From Algicella marina (GTDB taxonomy: Bacteria; Pseudomonadota; Alphaproteobacteria; Rhodobacterales; Rhodobacteraceae), in NCBI RefSeq assembly GCF_009931615.1, contig NZ_CP046620.1, positions 1,689,501 to 1,753,500 of the forward strand: a stretch of DNA of 64,000 bases, in the 5' to 3' direction. Below are positions 28,128 to 36,922 of the stretch, one piece after another. The position numbers and the translations under genes were made by a program. Under the pieces are notes generated by a model, which saw only the letters and a list, made by a program, of their open reading frames with translations, was not told where the DNA came from and searched no databases. How positions within the stretch are numbered: the first letter of the stretch is position 1; each line of letters starts with the position of its first letter.

Positions 28128-28875
28128 GTGTTGCCTCCTCAAGGGTCTGGAAAGGGATGCCGTCGTTCCGGGCATCGAAGTCGTAAGTGATCGTCGCGCC
28201 ATAGGCTTCCGGGTCGTCCGGGTCCCAGCGCGGCTTGTCGAACACGAGCACACGGTCGCCGAGTTTGAAACCCTCCTCGAGGTCGTGCGTCACCATGAAT
28301 ACGGTCATTTCCGTCTCGGCCCGAAGCTCCGTCAGAAATTCGTGCATCGAAACCCGCGTTCCGGGGTCGAGCGCGCCGAAGGGTTCATCCAGCAGCAGTA
28401 CCCGCGGTTTGCAGGCCAATGCCTGCCCGATCGCCAGCCGTTGCTGCATGCCGCCCGAAAGCGAACTTGGATACTGGTCCGCCACGTGGCTCAGCCCGAT
28501 CCGCTCCAGCATCGCACCCGCTGCCGCCCGTGCGGCCGTCCGCTCCGCCCCGAATAGCCGCCCGAAACGCCGCGAAAGTCCCGTGGCCGCCACGATATTC
28601 TCGCGCACTGTCATGTGCGGAAACACCGAGTAGCGCTGGAACACCACGCCCCGGTCCGGCCCCGGCTCCCGCGCCGGCTCCGCGCCGTCGATCCGGACCT
28701 CGCCGCGCGTCGGCTGCTCCTGCGCCAGCAATAGCCGCAGGAAGGTCGATTTCCCGCATCCCGACGCGCCGACGATGGAGATGAACTCCCCCTTCTCCAC
28801 CGAAAGGTTCACCCGCTCCAGGATCGGCCGTTTGCCGTAGCTCAGGAAAATGTTTTGCGCCGTCACGTAACTCAT
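28108..28875 (-). CDS. Guanidine-type ABC transporter, ATP-binding protein
   Basis: The 255-residue ATPase is of the nitrate/sulfonate/taurine (NitT/TauT) type. Walker A is GASGCGKSTFL (about residues 37-47), the Q-loop FQRYSVFPHMTV, the signature [14 protein letters not shown], Walker B VLLLDEPFGALDPG, and the H-loop VTHDLEEGF. The C-terminal tail with DPEAYGATITYDFDARNDG is specific to the ATPases of urea-carboxylase-type and guanidine operons. The ATG at 28875 overlaps the permease stop (ATGA) and begins the domain, so an upstream 65-codon extension is rejected. Confidence 0.9.
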   Translation of the reverse strand: MSYVTAQNIFLSYGKRPILERVNLSVEKGEFISIVGASGCGKSTFLRLLLAQEQPTRGEVRIDGAEPAREPGPDRGVVFQRYSVFPHMTVRENIVAATGLSRRFGRLFGAERTAARAAAGAMLERIGLSHVADQYPSSLSGGMQQRLAIGQALACKPRVLLLDEPFGALDPGTRVSMHEFLTELRAETEMTVFMVTHDLEEGFKLGDRVLVFDKPRWDPDDPEAYGATITYDFDARNDGIPFQTLEEATHATPAS

Positions 28876-29684
28876 GCACGCCCCCCAGCCCACGGATAGG
28901 CCTTGCGCGTAATCGCGCCGAGGCACCAGTCGATCATGAAGGCCAGCAGCGTGATCCAGACGACATAGGTCAGGATCACATCCATCGCGAGATATCGCCG
29001 AACGAGGAAGATCCGATAGCCCAGCCCGTTCTCCGCCGCAATGGCTTCCGCCGCGATCAGGAACAGCCACGCCGGCCCGAGCGACAGGCGAACGGATTGC
29101 AGAAGCCGCGGCATCACCTGCGGCAGTGCCACCTGCAACGCGATGGCAAGTGAGCTTGCCCCCAGCGTCTCCGCCTTGATGATCTGTTCCTCCGGCACCT
29201 CCCGCGTGCGCTCGGCCATATCGCGGATCAGGAACGGCGTGATCCCGATGACGATCAGCGCCACCTTGGAAAGCTCGCCGAGGCCGAACACGATGAAGAG
29301 GATCGGCAAAACCGCCAGCGGCGGCACGAGGGAGATTGCTGCCACGAACCCCGCCAGCGTCGCCCGCACATAGGGCAAGAGTCCGATCAGCAGCCCCATC
29401 ACCAGCCCGGTGACGGCGGCGATTGCAACCCCGATCCCGAGCCGCACGAGGCTGGCAATCGTATCCTTCCAGAACAGGATCTCGCCAGAGCGCTTGTCCG
29501 GCTCACTCACCAGCCGCACCGCCGTTGCCGCGATCTTGGAAGGCGCGGGCAAAAGCTTGTCGGACGGGTTTTCGGCGAGGCGGATTTCCGAGCCGATGGA
29601 ATAGGCGAGGAAGGCGAGCAGGAAGGGCACGGCGACAAGCGCCGCGGTAAGCACCCTGCCCGGCCTGCGATTGATCCAGCGCAT
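28872..29684 (-). CDS. Guanidine-type ABC transporter, permease
   Basis: The 270-residue inner-membrane protein has about six hydrophobic segments, starting at residues 11-30, and a permease loop near the C-terminal half (IIKAETLGASSLAIALQVAL) for docking the ATPase. It is of the SsuC/TauC type. It sits downstream of the binding-protein gene, from which it is separated by about 270 bases holding a hairpin, and overlaps the ATPase gene by 4 bases. The substrate is inferred from the riboswitch and the hydrolase. Confidence 0.9.
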   Translation of the reverse strand: MRWINRRPGRVLTAALVAVPFLLAFLAYSIGSEIRLAENPSDKLLPAPSKIAATAVRLVSEPDKRSGEILFWKDTIASLVRLGIGVAIAAVTGLVMGLLIGLLPYVRATLAGFVAAISLVPPLAVLPILFIVFGLGELSKVALIVIGITPFLIRDMAERTREVPEEQIIKAETLGASSLAIALQVALPQVMPRLLQSVRLSLGPAWLFLIAAEAIAAENGLGYRIFLVRRYLAMDVILTYVVWITLLAFMIDWCLGAITRKAYPWAGGRA

Positions 29685-29829
29685 CAGCAGAAACCCTCGA
29701 CCACAAGCGCAACGCCCGCAAGAGCCGCGCCAGCGCCGTCCCGCGGGGTGGCGCTGATCACGTCGACAGTCGGAACTTTATGCCCGCCAGATGTCTCCAA
29801 CCTTGCCGCCCCGAACCGACGCCAGCAAA

Positions 29830-29859
29830 AGCGCCGCCCCGGTGGGGCGGGACGGCGCT
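29830..29859 (-). terminator. Hairpin between binding-protein and permease genes
   Basis: On the minus strand AGCGCCGTCCCGCCCC can pair with GGGGCGGCGCT, with a small bulge, followed by TTTTGC. It lies about 100 bases after the binding-protein stop. It probably attenuates transcription so that the periplasmic protein is made in excess, like the hairpin in the choline operon. Confidence 0.55.
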
Positions 29860-29955
29860 GGCACGGCGGCCCCGTACCGGGGCCTTGATTCCGTGCCGGA
29901 AGCACCGCCAGCATCACTCCGAAGTCAGCCACGCACGGCACCGACAGTCCCGCCT

Positions 29956-31014
29956 TCACAGCGCCCCGTCCGCCGCCATCTGCATGTAGGTCACGTCATA
30001 GCGGAACTGCACGTTCGCATCGTCCCCGGTGGTGGAGCCATCCGGGTAGGCTACGCCAACGAAATCCGCCGAAGGCGCGCCTTCACCAAGGATTCCCTTG
30101 TCGAACAGGAACTCCGCCACGCTCACCATCGTCGTCTTCAGCTCGTCACTCCCCACGAAGGCGACCGCATCCGCGGGATCATAGAACATCTCGGTGGCGG
30201 CAAGCTGCGCCTCGTAGCCCGAAAGATCCGTGCCAGCGGCCTCGCCCATCGCCGTTCGCGCCGCCGCACCCTCGTCGGTATCCGAGGCCATCAGCGCCAT
30301 CGTCTCGTACCACGCGCCCGCGATCGCCTTGCCGAAATCGGGATTCGCGGCCAGCGTGTCCGTGTTCACCACCAGCATGTCGATGATCTCGCCCGGAATG
30401 CCCGAACTGTCGAACAGCTTTTGCGCCCCCGGCTCCTCCATGATGGTGGAGACAAGCGGGTTCCACGTCACCACCACCTCCACGTCATCCGTGGCAAAGG
30501 CCGCCACCATGTCGGCATCCGAGGTGTTGATCACGCTCGCCAGATCCCGCTCCGCCAGCCCGACCGTATCCAGCGCCCGTGCCAGCAGGTAATGCGAAAC
30601 CGAAAGCTCGACGAGGTTAACAGGCTTGCCCGCAAGGCTCGCCAGATCGCCCTCGCCCTTCATGATGATCGCATCGTTGCCGTTGGAATAATCGCCCACG
30701 ATCAGCGCCGTCGTATCCACACCGCCGCCCGAGGGGATGGAAAGCGTGTCCATGTTCGTCGCAGTCACGCCGTCGAAGGCCCCGGCCGTGTACTGGTTGA
30801 TGGATTCGATGTAGTCGTTGATCTGCACGATATCGACATCGATGCCGTATTTTTCGGCCCATTTGTCCATGATGCCGCTGTCTTCCATATAGCCCCACGG
30901 CATCCAGCCGGCATAGATCGACCATGCAATCCGGAACTCGGATTTTTCTTGCGCCGTAGCGATGGAACCGAGGGTCGATGCGACTGCGGCAATCAGGATG
31001 AGATGCTTTCTCAT
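29956..31014 (-). CDS. Guanidine-type ABC transporter, substrate-binding protein
   Basis: The 352-residue protein has a Sec signal peptide (MRKHLILIAAVASTLGSIATA, cleavage near residue 21) and the NitT/TauT periplasmic fold: FRIAWSIYAGWMPWGYMED at the N-terminus and DIVQINDYIESINQYTAGAF next. It matches the group often annotated as putative urea ABC transporter binding proteins, which are riboswitch-controlled and linked to guanidine use. It is the first gene after the guanidine-I riboswitch, whose end lies about 85 bases upstream of its ATG. Confidence 0.88.
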   Translation of the reverse strand: MRKHLILIAAVASTLGSIATAQEKSEFRIAWSIYAGWMPWGYMEDSGIMDKWAEKYGIDVDIVQINDYIESINQYTAGAFDGVTATNMDTLSIPSGGGVDTTALIVGDYSNGNDAIIMKGEGDLASLAGKPVNLVELSVSHYLLARALDTVGLAERDLASVINTSDADMVAAFATDDVEVVVTWNPLVSTIMEEPGAQKLFDSSGIPGEIIDMLVVNTDTLAANPDFGKAIAGAWYETMALMASDTDEGAAARTAMGEAAGTDLSGYEAQLAATEMFYDPADAVAFVGSDELKTTMVSVAEFLFDKGILGEGAPSADFVGVAYPDGSTTGDDANVQFRYDVTYMQMAADGAL

Positions 31015-31097
31015 GAGTTTCCCCGTCTGTCGTCCCGCCGGGTGAAAAGACTGGAAACCGGGTGGCAGAACGGAAAGAGAGCCCGGGCATCCAACGC

Positions 31098-31200
31098 AGT
31101 ACTCTCCCGGGATTTTGCCCCGCCGTGTACCGGGCGCATGTGGGCGCCGGCGGCATCTCTCGGACCGGTCCTTTCAAATCGAAAGCGGAACCCTAGACAC
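31098..31200 (-). ncRNA. Guanidine-I (ykkC) riboswitch
   Basis: On the minus strand the leader reads CTAGGGTTCCG (from about 31196), then ACCGGTCCGAGAG, a variable stem, and ACGGCGGGGCAAAATCCCGG near 31108-31127, ending GGAGAGTA. These are the conserved segments of the ykkC guanidine-I aptamer, in the right order and spacing of about 100 bases. Guanidine binding normally prevents a terminator and turns on transport and detoxification genes. It lies directly before the binding-protein gene and so controls the whole operon down to the histidine-rich gene. Confidence 0.92.
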
Positions 31201-31337
31201 CCTGCGCATTCACCCTAACGGCAAGCTCGTCAAAGGCGTCGACTGAAACGGAACATTTCATTCCAAATCCGCAGCTCTGCCCCCAAAATGGGCAGTTTTC
31301 TCGAAAACGCTGAACTTCAGAGCAACATTCTGCCGAG

Positions 31338-31979
31338 TCAGCACGTCAGCGCGTGCGCCAACCGGCAAGCGGAAGCCACCGGATCAATGAAATGGGCATC
31401 GATCCCGGAAAGATGCGCCTCCAGCCCCGTCATGCCCGCACACCCAAGAACAATGGCTGTAACATCATCTTCCCGACGGGCCGCTTCGGCTTCCCGCGCA
31501 ATGGCCGCGCAGGCCGCCGCCGGGTCGGCCTCCAGTTCAAGCACCGGAATGTCCGAGGCGCGCACCCGACCGCAGATATCGGCAAAGCCACCGGCCCGAA
31601 TGTTTTCCTCGATGATCGGGATGGAGACCGGCAGTGTTGTCACCACAGAGAAACGGTGCCCCAGCAGGCGTGCCATGTGGAACGAGGCCTCGCCGATGCC
31701 CACGACCGGAATTGGCGATTTGGCTTTCGCCTCGGCCAGCCCGGTATCATCGAAACAGCCGATGACGACAGCCATACCAAACCCATACGCTTTCCATACC
31801 AAATCCAGCATTGGTGGAATGGCCCTTTCACCGTCCTCGCGCCCCTGAATGGCAGGCGGCCCATCGACCGAGGTCCAGCCCTCGAACACCACGCCGGGCA
31901 GCACCTTGCGCGCCGTGGCCAGCATGCTGTCCGTCATCGCCTGTGTCGAATTCGGGTTGATCAGCGTGATCGCACTCAC
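31338..31979 (-). CDS. Aspartate/glutamate/hydantoin racemase family protein
   Basis: The 213-residue enzyme has the two-cysteine racemase layout: VVIGCFDDTGL (about residues 72-82) and IVLGCAGMTGL (about residues 174-184), each Cys acting on one face of the substrate. The opening ITLINPNSTQAMTDSM is characteristic of hydantoin racemases. It overlaps the permease gene by ATGA and is the last gene of a five-gene ABC operon, so the racemised compound is probably imported by that transporter. The exact substrate cannot be told. Confidence 0.85.
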   Translation of the reverse strand: MSAITLINPNSTQAMTDSMLATARKVLPGVVFEGWTSVDGPPAIQGREDGERAIPPMLDLVWKAYGFGMAVVIGCFDDTGLAEAKAKSPIPVVGIGEASFHMARLLGHRFSVVTTLPVSIPIIEENIRAGGFADICGRVRASDIPVLELEADPAAACAAIAREAEAARREDDVTAIVLGCAGMTGLEAHLSGIDAHFIDPVASACRLAHALTC

Positions 31980-32815
31980 ACGTCACCCTTACCCGCATCG
32001 GAGCCCATGGCCTTGCGTCTGCGGCCGCTGATTGCTGCAAGAAAAAGAAATATCCCAATGATAATAAGGGAAAAAATCGTAGTCAGCGTACCGAGTGCAT
32101 AAAGAACCGGTGTGGTGACATTGGTCGTCATCCCGTAGATTTCCAGCGGCAGTGTGTTGTAGCTCCCAGATGTCAGCAGCGTGCGGGCAAATTCGTCATA
32201 GCTCAGGGTAAAGCCGAACAACGCCACGCCGATCAGCGATGGCGCGATAATCGGCAACACAACGTAACCTATTGTTTGCAAGGGAGAAGCTCCCTGATCG
32301 CGCGCCGCCTCCTCAAAGGAAGAATCGAACCTGTTGAATACCGCGAACATGATTAGCAGCCCGAACGGCAGTGTCCAGGTAAGCTGCGAGCCAAAGCCAG
32401 ATGTTGACCAATGCACCTCCAGATCGGCCTGGTTGAAGATCAGTCCAACCCCCAGTGAGACAAGGATCGAAGGGATGACCAGACTGGTAATTATCAAATA
32501 AAACAACAGGCTGGACCCAGCGAAGCGCCGCCGGAACGCCAAGCCGCCCATTACTGAAATAACCACTGTCGTTAACATCACCATGAGGCCCAGGGTGATG
32601 CTGCGCGCAAAAGACCCCCAGATATCACCAACCGCCTGCTGTTCAAACAAATCCCTGAACCAATACAGCGACGTACCCCGCATGGGAAACGTCAGACCGC
32701 CACCCGGCCCCTGAAACGAAAGAATTCCGATAGTCAGTGTCGGCCCATAGAGAAAGAGTAGAAACATCGCAAACAAGATACTGAGAAAATAGAAAGATTT
32801 CGGCCTAGGCTCCAT
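31976..32815 (-). CDS. Polyamine-type ABC transporter permease (PotC-like)
   Basis: The 279-residue membrane protein has six hydrophobic segments and the docking loop SFEEAARDQGASPLQTIGYV (about residues 163-182). It follows the other permease by one base. The ATG at 32815 is preceded by AAGGAG and avoids a 17-codon overlap with the upstream gene. It acts with the PotB-like permease as the heterodimeric channel. Confidence 0.9.
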   Translation of the reverse strand: MEPRPKSFYFLSILFAMFLLFLYGPTLTIGILSFQGPGGGLTFPMRGTSLYWFRDLFEQQAVGDIWGSFARSITLGLMVMLTTVVISVMGGLAFRRRFAGSSLLFYLIITSLVIPSILVSLGVGLIFNQADLEVHWSTSGFGSQLTWTLPFGLLIMFAVFNRFDSSFEEAARDQGASPLQTIGYVVLPIIAPSLIGVALFGFTLSYDEFARTLLTSGSYNTLPLEIYGMTTNVTTPVLYALGTLTTIFSLIIIGIFLFLAAISGRRRKAMGSDAGKGDV

Positions 32816-32816
32816 C

Positions 32817-33680
32817 TCAAAGCTCCTTGCGAATATCGACGAACCGCAGCAGGATCCCGATGACAATCAACACGGTCACAAGCAGAACGACCGCCGTAGC
32901 TGCTGCCGAAGGATACTGCAGCAGCGCGATGTCATTGGAAATCAATCGCCCCACGTTTGCGGACTGGCTACCGGACATGAAACGGACCGTAATGAAGTCG
33001 CCCATCACCAACGTCACTACGAAGATTGTCCCGATCATGATCCCCGGCTTCGTCAGAGGAATGATCACGTTCCATAGGATCTGGGCCCCCGACGCACCTG
33101 CGTCTCGTGCTGCCTCGATCAGGGATTTATCTATTCGCACCATGGTGTTGAAGATCGGCACAACCATGAAAAGTGTGTAGAGATGGACAAAGGCAAGGAT
33201 TACCGCGAAGTCTGAAAACAGTAGCCATTCCAGAGGTTCGTCGATGACTCCCCAGGAAATCAGCGTCGAATTGGCAATACCGTTACGTCCCAGAAACGGT
33301 ATCCAAGAGATCATGCGAATAATGTTCGATGTCCAGAATGGAATGGTGCAGAGCAGAAACAGCGCGATCTGCCATGTCAGACTTCTGATATGAAACGCCA
33401 GATAGTAGGCAACCGTGAAGCCGATGACTAAGGTCACAGCCCAAGTTATCAACGCGTATTTGAACGTGTTTAAGAAAACCCTGTAGGTGACTGAGGAACC
33501 AAATAGAAATTCGTAGTTTTCAAGTGAGAATGCGGGAATTATCGAGAACTCGGTCGCCTGCCAGAAGCTGACGATAACGATCATGACGATCGGCATTACC
33601 AGGAAGAATAGCAGGATCACGGCAAGCGGCGAGACCATCAGCCATCCGGCAACCGTATTTCTGGCGAAAAATTTCTGCAT
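32817..33680 (-). CDS. Polyamine-type ABC transporter permease (PotB-like)
   Basis: The 287-residue inner-membrane protein starts with a strong hydrophobic segment (WLMVSPLAVILLFFLVMPIV) and carries the docking loop LIEAARDAGASGAQILWNVI near residue 200. The family has a conserved R-x-x-x-W segment in the periplasmic part (IIRMISWIPFLGRNGIAN). The ATG at 33680 follows GGAGAT. It lies between the binding-protein gene and the second permease in one operon. Confidence 0.9.
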   Translation of the reverse strand: MQKFFARNTVAGWLMVSPLAVILLFFLVMPIVMIVIVSFWQATEFSIIPAFSLENYEFLFGSSVTYRVFLNTFKYALITWAVTLVIGFTVAYYLAFHIRSLTWQIALFLLCTIPFWTSNIIRMISWIPFLGRNGIANSTLISWGVIDEPLEWLLFSDFAVILAFVHLYTLFMVVPIFNTMVRIDKSLIEAARDAGASGAQILWNVIIPLTKPGIMIGTIFVVTLVMGDFITVRFMSGSQSANVGRLISNDIALLQYPSAAATAVVLLVTVLIVIGILLRFVDIRKEL

Positions 33681-33722
33681 GTGATCTCCGATTGGGGCGC
33701 GCACCGGCGCGCCCCAAATGCT

Positions 33723-34997
33723 TCAGGATGCGATGAACTCGTTCCACTTGCGAACCATGTACTGATTTTCGTCCATGACCGCGTTCCAGCAGGCGACACG
33801 CCCCATGCGTTCCTCGAACGCACCACCGTCGCGGGTTTCGCCCGCTTCAGCCAGTTTGTCGCCGGTGGGGCTGGTGATGACATCAGTGGCTTCCTTGCCC
33901 TCAAACCAGTAGCCCCACTCGTTCTCGGTCATGAAATCCTTGGAGGTTTCCGGAACGGCGGAGTAGTACCCCTGACGCATCAGGTACCCGCCAACCCAGC
34001 CGGAAAGATACCAGTTGATGTATTCATAGGCGGCATCCAGTTCGAGACCGGACAGCGACTTTGACAAGCCGATACCGCCACCCCAACTGCGATACCCCTC
34101 TTCAAGAGGCTGATACACGCAGGGAATTCCCTTTGATTTCACAGCGGTAATTGCCGGCGACCACATCGACTGGATGACCACTTCACCGGAAGCCATGAGG
34201 TTGACGCTCTCGTCGAAACTCTTCCAGAAGGCCCGGAACTGGCCGTTTTGCTTGGCCTCGGTGAAAATGCCGATAGTCATATCGATCTCTTCACGCGTCA
34301 TGTTGCCCTTGTCGGGATAGGTGTACTCGCCCATGGATTCCACGACCATGGCCATATCCATTATCCCGATTGACGAGATATCGAGGATCGACGCCTTGCC
34401 CTTGAACTCCGGGTTCAGAAGTTCTGACCAGTTGCTGATTGGGCGACCGATCAGATCGGGGCGAATGCCCAGCGTATCGGCGTTATAGATCGTCGGGATA
34501 AGCGTCATCCATCCGCTTTGCTCCTGTACGAACTCCTTGCCATCCGGGCCATCAACGAAACCGACGGTGTGCGGGGCGGTGCCTTGCGCAATTTCGCTTT
34601 CCGGTGTCAATTTGCCGTCACGAAAGATGCCCACGATCTTGTCGTAGTTTGCGATCCTGCTGGTATCCATGGCCTGAAGGTTGCCTGTCGGCCAAACTTT
34701 CTTGCAGATCCAATACTCGATATCGGCGATATCGAAACTGTTGGGCTGCGTCGCCGCACGTTGTGTAACACTGTCAGAATCCAGAGCAGTCATTTCCAGC
34801 GTAAAGCCGAGATCTTCCTTAACCTTGTCGGCCACGTCGTTGAGGTTAGAGACGCCGGTACCAAACTGGCGAAGCGTAATGTCCTTGATGTTCTGTGCCC
34901 AGATTGTCGGTGCGCCGATTGTCGTGGCACCAACGGCGGTCACCGCTGCGGCACCGGACTTCAGAAGGCCACGCCTAGTGATCTTGCTATTTTCCAT
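33723..34997 (-). CDS. Polyamine-type ABC transporter, substrate-binding protein
   Basis: The 424-residue protein has a twin-arginine-like leader (TRRGLLKSGAAAVTAVGATT) and the PotD-type periplasmic fold. The longer-than-usual length (PotD is about 350) and segments such as VWPTGNLQAMDTSRIANYDK and YRSWGGGIGLSKSLSGLELD suggest a branch of its own, so the ligand may not be a polyamine. A strong AAGGAG site precedes the ATG at 34997. It is the second gene after the ATPase. Confidence 0.86.
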   Translation of the reverse strand: MENSKITRRGLLKSGAAAVTAVGATTIGAPTIWAQNIKDITLRQFGTGVSNLNDVADKVKEDLGFTLEMTALDSDSVTQRAATQPNSFDIADIEYWICKKVWPTGNLQAMDTSRIANYDKIVGIFRDGKLTPESEIAQGTAPHTVGFVDGPDGKEFVQEQSGWMTLIPTIYNADTLGIRPDLIGRPISNWSELLNPEFKGKASILDISSIGIMDMAMVVESMGEYTYPDKGNMTREEIDMTIGIFTEAKQNGQFRAFWKSFDESVNLMASGEVVIQSMWSPAITAVKSKGIPCVYQPLEEGYRSWGGGIGLSKSLSGLELDAAYEYINWYLSGWVGGYLMRQGYYSAVPETSKDFMTENEWGYWFEGKEATDVITSPTGDKLAEAGETRDGGAFEERMGRVACWNAVMDENQYMVRKWNEFIAS

Positions 34998-35022
34998 TCC
35001 TGTTGTCTCCTTTTTGGAAGAT

Positions 35023-36006
35023 TTATCCCGCCAATGCGTGCTGGCGTTTTTCTTGCCAATCAAATGCGACCGACTGGCCGACATCGACTGGCGCGGCAAA
35101 AAAATCGGCTTCGGGCAGAACCGCAGCGATCTCTGTGTCGCCCTGCCCCATGGCCGTGATGGCAACGTGTGTGCCCTGATATTCGATGCCCGTGATCGTT
35201 CCACTGAAACGGCCATTGCCATCGGACGCGAGTTCAATTTCGTCGGAGCGGATGGCAATCTTGCCGTTGCCCGTGGCAATTACATTATGCCCACCGAGGA
35301 AACGGGCGACGAACTCGGTGCGCGGAGCGTTGAAGACGTCTCTAGGATGGCCTGATTGCTCAATGACCGAATTGTTCATGACCACGATCTCGTCGGCGAG
35401 GGCCATAGCCTCATCCTGGCCGTGGGTTACGTGAATGAATGCGATGCCAAGTTCACGTTGCAGACGCTTCAATTCCGCCCGCATACGTATTCGAAGGAAG
35501 GGATCGAGCGCCGAAAGAGGCTCGTCCAACAGCAGCACCTTTGGACGGGTAATCAGAGCCCGCGCCAGGGCGACACGTTGCTGCTGTCCTCCGGAGAGCT
35601 GATCGGGGAAGCGGTTGGCCATGGCCTCCATTTCCACGAGTTCGAGGAGCTTCTGTGCTTCCCTGCGCCGCTCTTCCTTGGCAACTCCGGACATGCGAAG
35701 CGAAAAGGCGACATTGTCCACCACCGACAAGTGCGGAAACAATGCGTAGCTCTGAAACATCATCGCGGTGCCACGCTTGGCAGGTGGAAGGCGCGAAATA
35801 TCAGTGCCGCCAAGAACGATCGCCCCGTCGGTTACAGTCTCATGGCCCGCGATCATCCGCAGCGTCGAAGACTTGCCACAGCCGGACGGCCCGAGGAGAC
35901 AGGTATAGCCGGTTGACGGAAAGAGATGATTGATCGCATCGACGGCGGTAAAGTCGCCGTAGCGTTTGGTTACACTCACCAGTTCGAGGTCGGATTGTTG
36001 TCGCAT
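35023..36006 (-). CDS. Polyamine-type ABC transporter, ATP-binding protein (PotA-like)
   Basis: The 327-residue ATPase has Walker [12 protein letters not shown] (about residues 38-48), Q-loop [15 protein letters not shown], signature [14 protein letters not shown], Walker [15 protein letters not shown] and H-loop [14 protein letters not shown]-like domain fills the last 80 residues. The ATG at 36006 follows AAGGAG; an upstream extension is rejected because it runs into the promoter and operator. It is the first gene of the operon, divergent from the GntR regulator. Confidence 0.92.
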   Translation of the reverse strand: MRQQSDLELVSVTKRYGDFTAVDAINHLFPSTGYTCLLGPSGCGKSSTLRMIAGHETVTDGAIVLGGTDISRLPPAKRGTAMMFQSYALFPHLSVVDNVAFSLRMSGVAKEERRREAQKLLELVEMEAMANRFPDQLSGGQQQRVALARALITRPKVLLLDEPLSALDPFLRIRMRAELKRLQRELGIAFIHVTHGQDEAMALADEIVVMNNSVIEQSGHPRDVFNAPRTEFVARFLGGHNVIATGNGKIAIRSDEIELASDGNGRFSGTITGIEYQGTHVAITAMGQGDTEIAAVLPEADFFAAPVDVGQSVAFDWQEKRQHALAG

Positions 36007-36140
36007 CGCGTTCTCCTTGCCTCCACCACCAATGCAAACCGGCAATTTGGCAAACGATTGCGTTCGATATCGCCGCAAAAAAAGGACCCGCCGTGAAAAT
36101 AGGCAGGTCCTTTCGCAGAGTGCGCAAGTTTTAAACAATC

Positions 36141-36152
36141 ATTGTATACAAT
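36141..36152. promoter_or_regulatory. Palindromic operator for the GntR regulator
   Basis: ATTGTATACAAT is a perfect 12-base palindrome in the region between the divergent ABC operon and the GntR gene. FCD-type GntR repressors typically bind a T-x-GT-x-AC-x-A palindrome, which this matches. It probably controls the transport operon and the regulator itself. Confidence 0.75.
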
Positions 36153-36220
36153 TTTTCTAGCGGGGTTGTGCCAACCATGCCCGCTTGAGTCGGGATGCAC
36201 CGGACCCTATCGCTGTCCTT

Positions 36221-36922
36221 ATGACCATAACAGGCACCCACGCCACGAAACGGAAGACCAGCGACGACGTCGTGGATGGCCTTTCCCATGCCATTCATGA
36301 ACATCGAATAAGCCCCGGCACGAAGCTTGGTGAAGATGAAGTGGCCGATATATTTGGTGTAAGTAGAACGATTGTCCGATCGGCCCTTCAGCAACTGGCT
36401 CATCAGCAACTGGTGACACTGGAACGTCATCGTGGCGCTTTCGTCGCCCGCCCTGACCCGGCTGAAGCCCGCGAAGTCATGGAGGCTCGGTCACTCCTGG
36501 AGCCACGAACCGCCCGGTCGGCTGCCGACAGAATTACCGATGCCGACATCGCTTTGCTGCACGACAGGATTACGGCTGAACACTCCGCACTGGCATCCGG
36601 GAACTATGGGCAGGCGCTGCACCTTTCTGGACGATTTCATACTGATGTCGCCAGGATCGCAGATCAGAAGACAATAGCGGCCTTCATTGAAACACTTGTC
36701 GCCCGCTCGTCCCTTGTCATTGCACTGTATTGGCGGCGAAAGAGCGCCATTTGCGAAAGTCATGCACATAACGCACTGATTACAGCTCTTGAAGCGGGCG
36801 ATGGTCTGCAGGCAGAGGAGATTATGCACGGCCATATTGTCGACCTCGCTCACTCACTCGATTTCTCTAGATCGCCGAAATCGACTTTTTCGCTGCGCGA
36901 AGCTATCGAGGGCCGAAGATGA
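36221..36922 (+). CDS. GntR-family (FCD-type) transcriptional regulator
   Basis: The 233-residue product has the winged helix-turn-helix of GntR proteins (GTKLGEDEVADIFGVSRTIV, about residues 33-52) and a helical FCD domain behind it with the metal-binding pattern spread over HDRIT, FH and HN residues (FHTDVARIAD, SHAHNALITALEAGD). It is divergent from the ABC operon and overlaps a GNAT gene by ATGA. A TTG at 36185 is another possible start. It likely senses the imported or racemised compound. Confidence 0.87.
   Translation: MTITGTHATKRKTSDDVVDGLSHAIHEHRISPGTKLGEDEVADIFGVSRTIVRSALQQLAHQQLVTLERHRGAFVARPDPAEAREVMEARSLLEPRTARSAADRITDADIALLHDRITAEHSALASGNYGQALHLSGRFHTDVARIADQKTIAAFIETLVARSSLVIALYWRRKSAICESHAHNALITALEAGDGLQAEEIMHGHIVDLAHSLDFSRSPKSTFSLREAIEGRR

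Noticed and set aside
29791-31218. 475-codon open frame on the plus strand
   Set aside because: It covers the guanidine binding-protein gene and the riboswitch antisense; the composition (His/Arg-rich) is that of a shadow frame and no ribosome-binding site is present.
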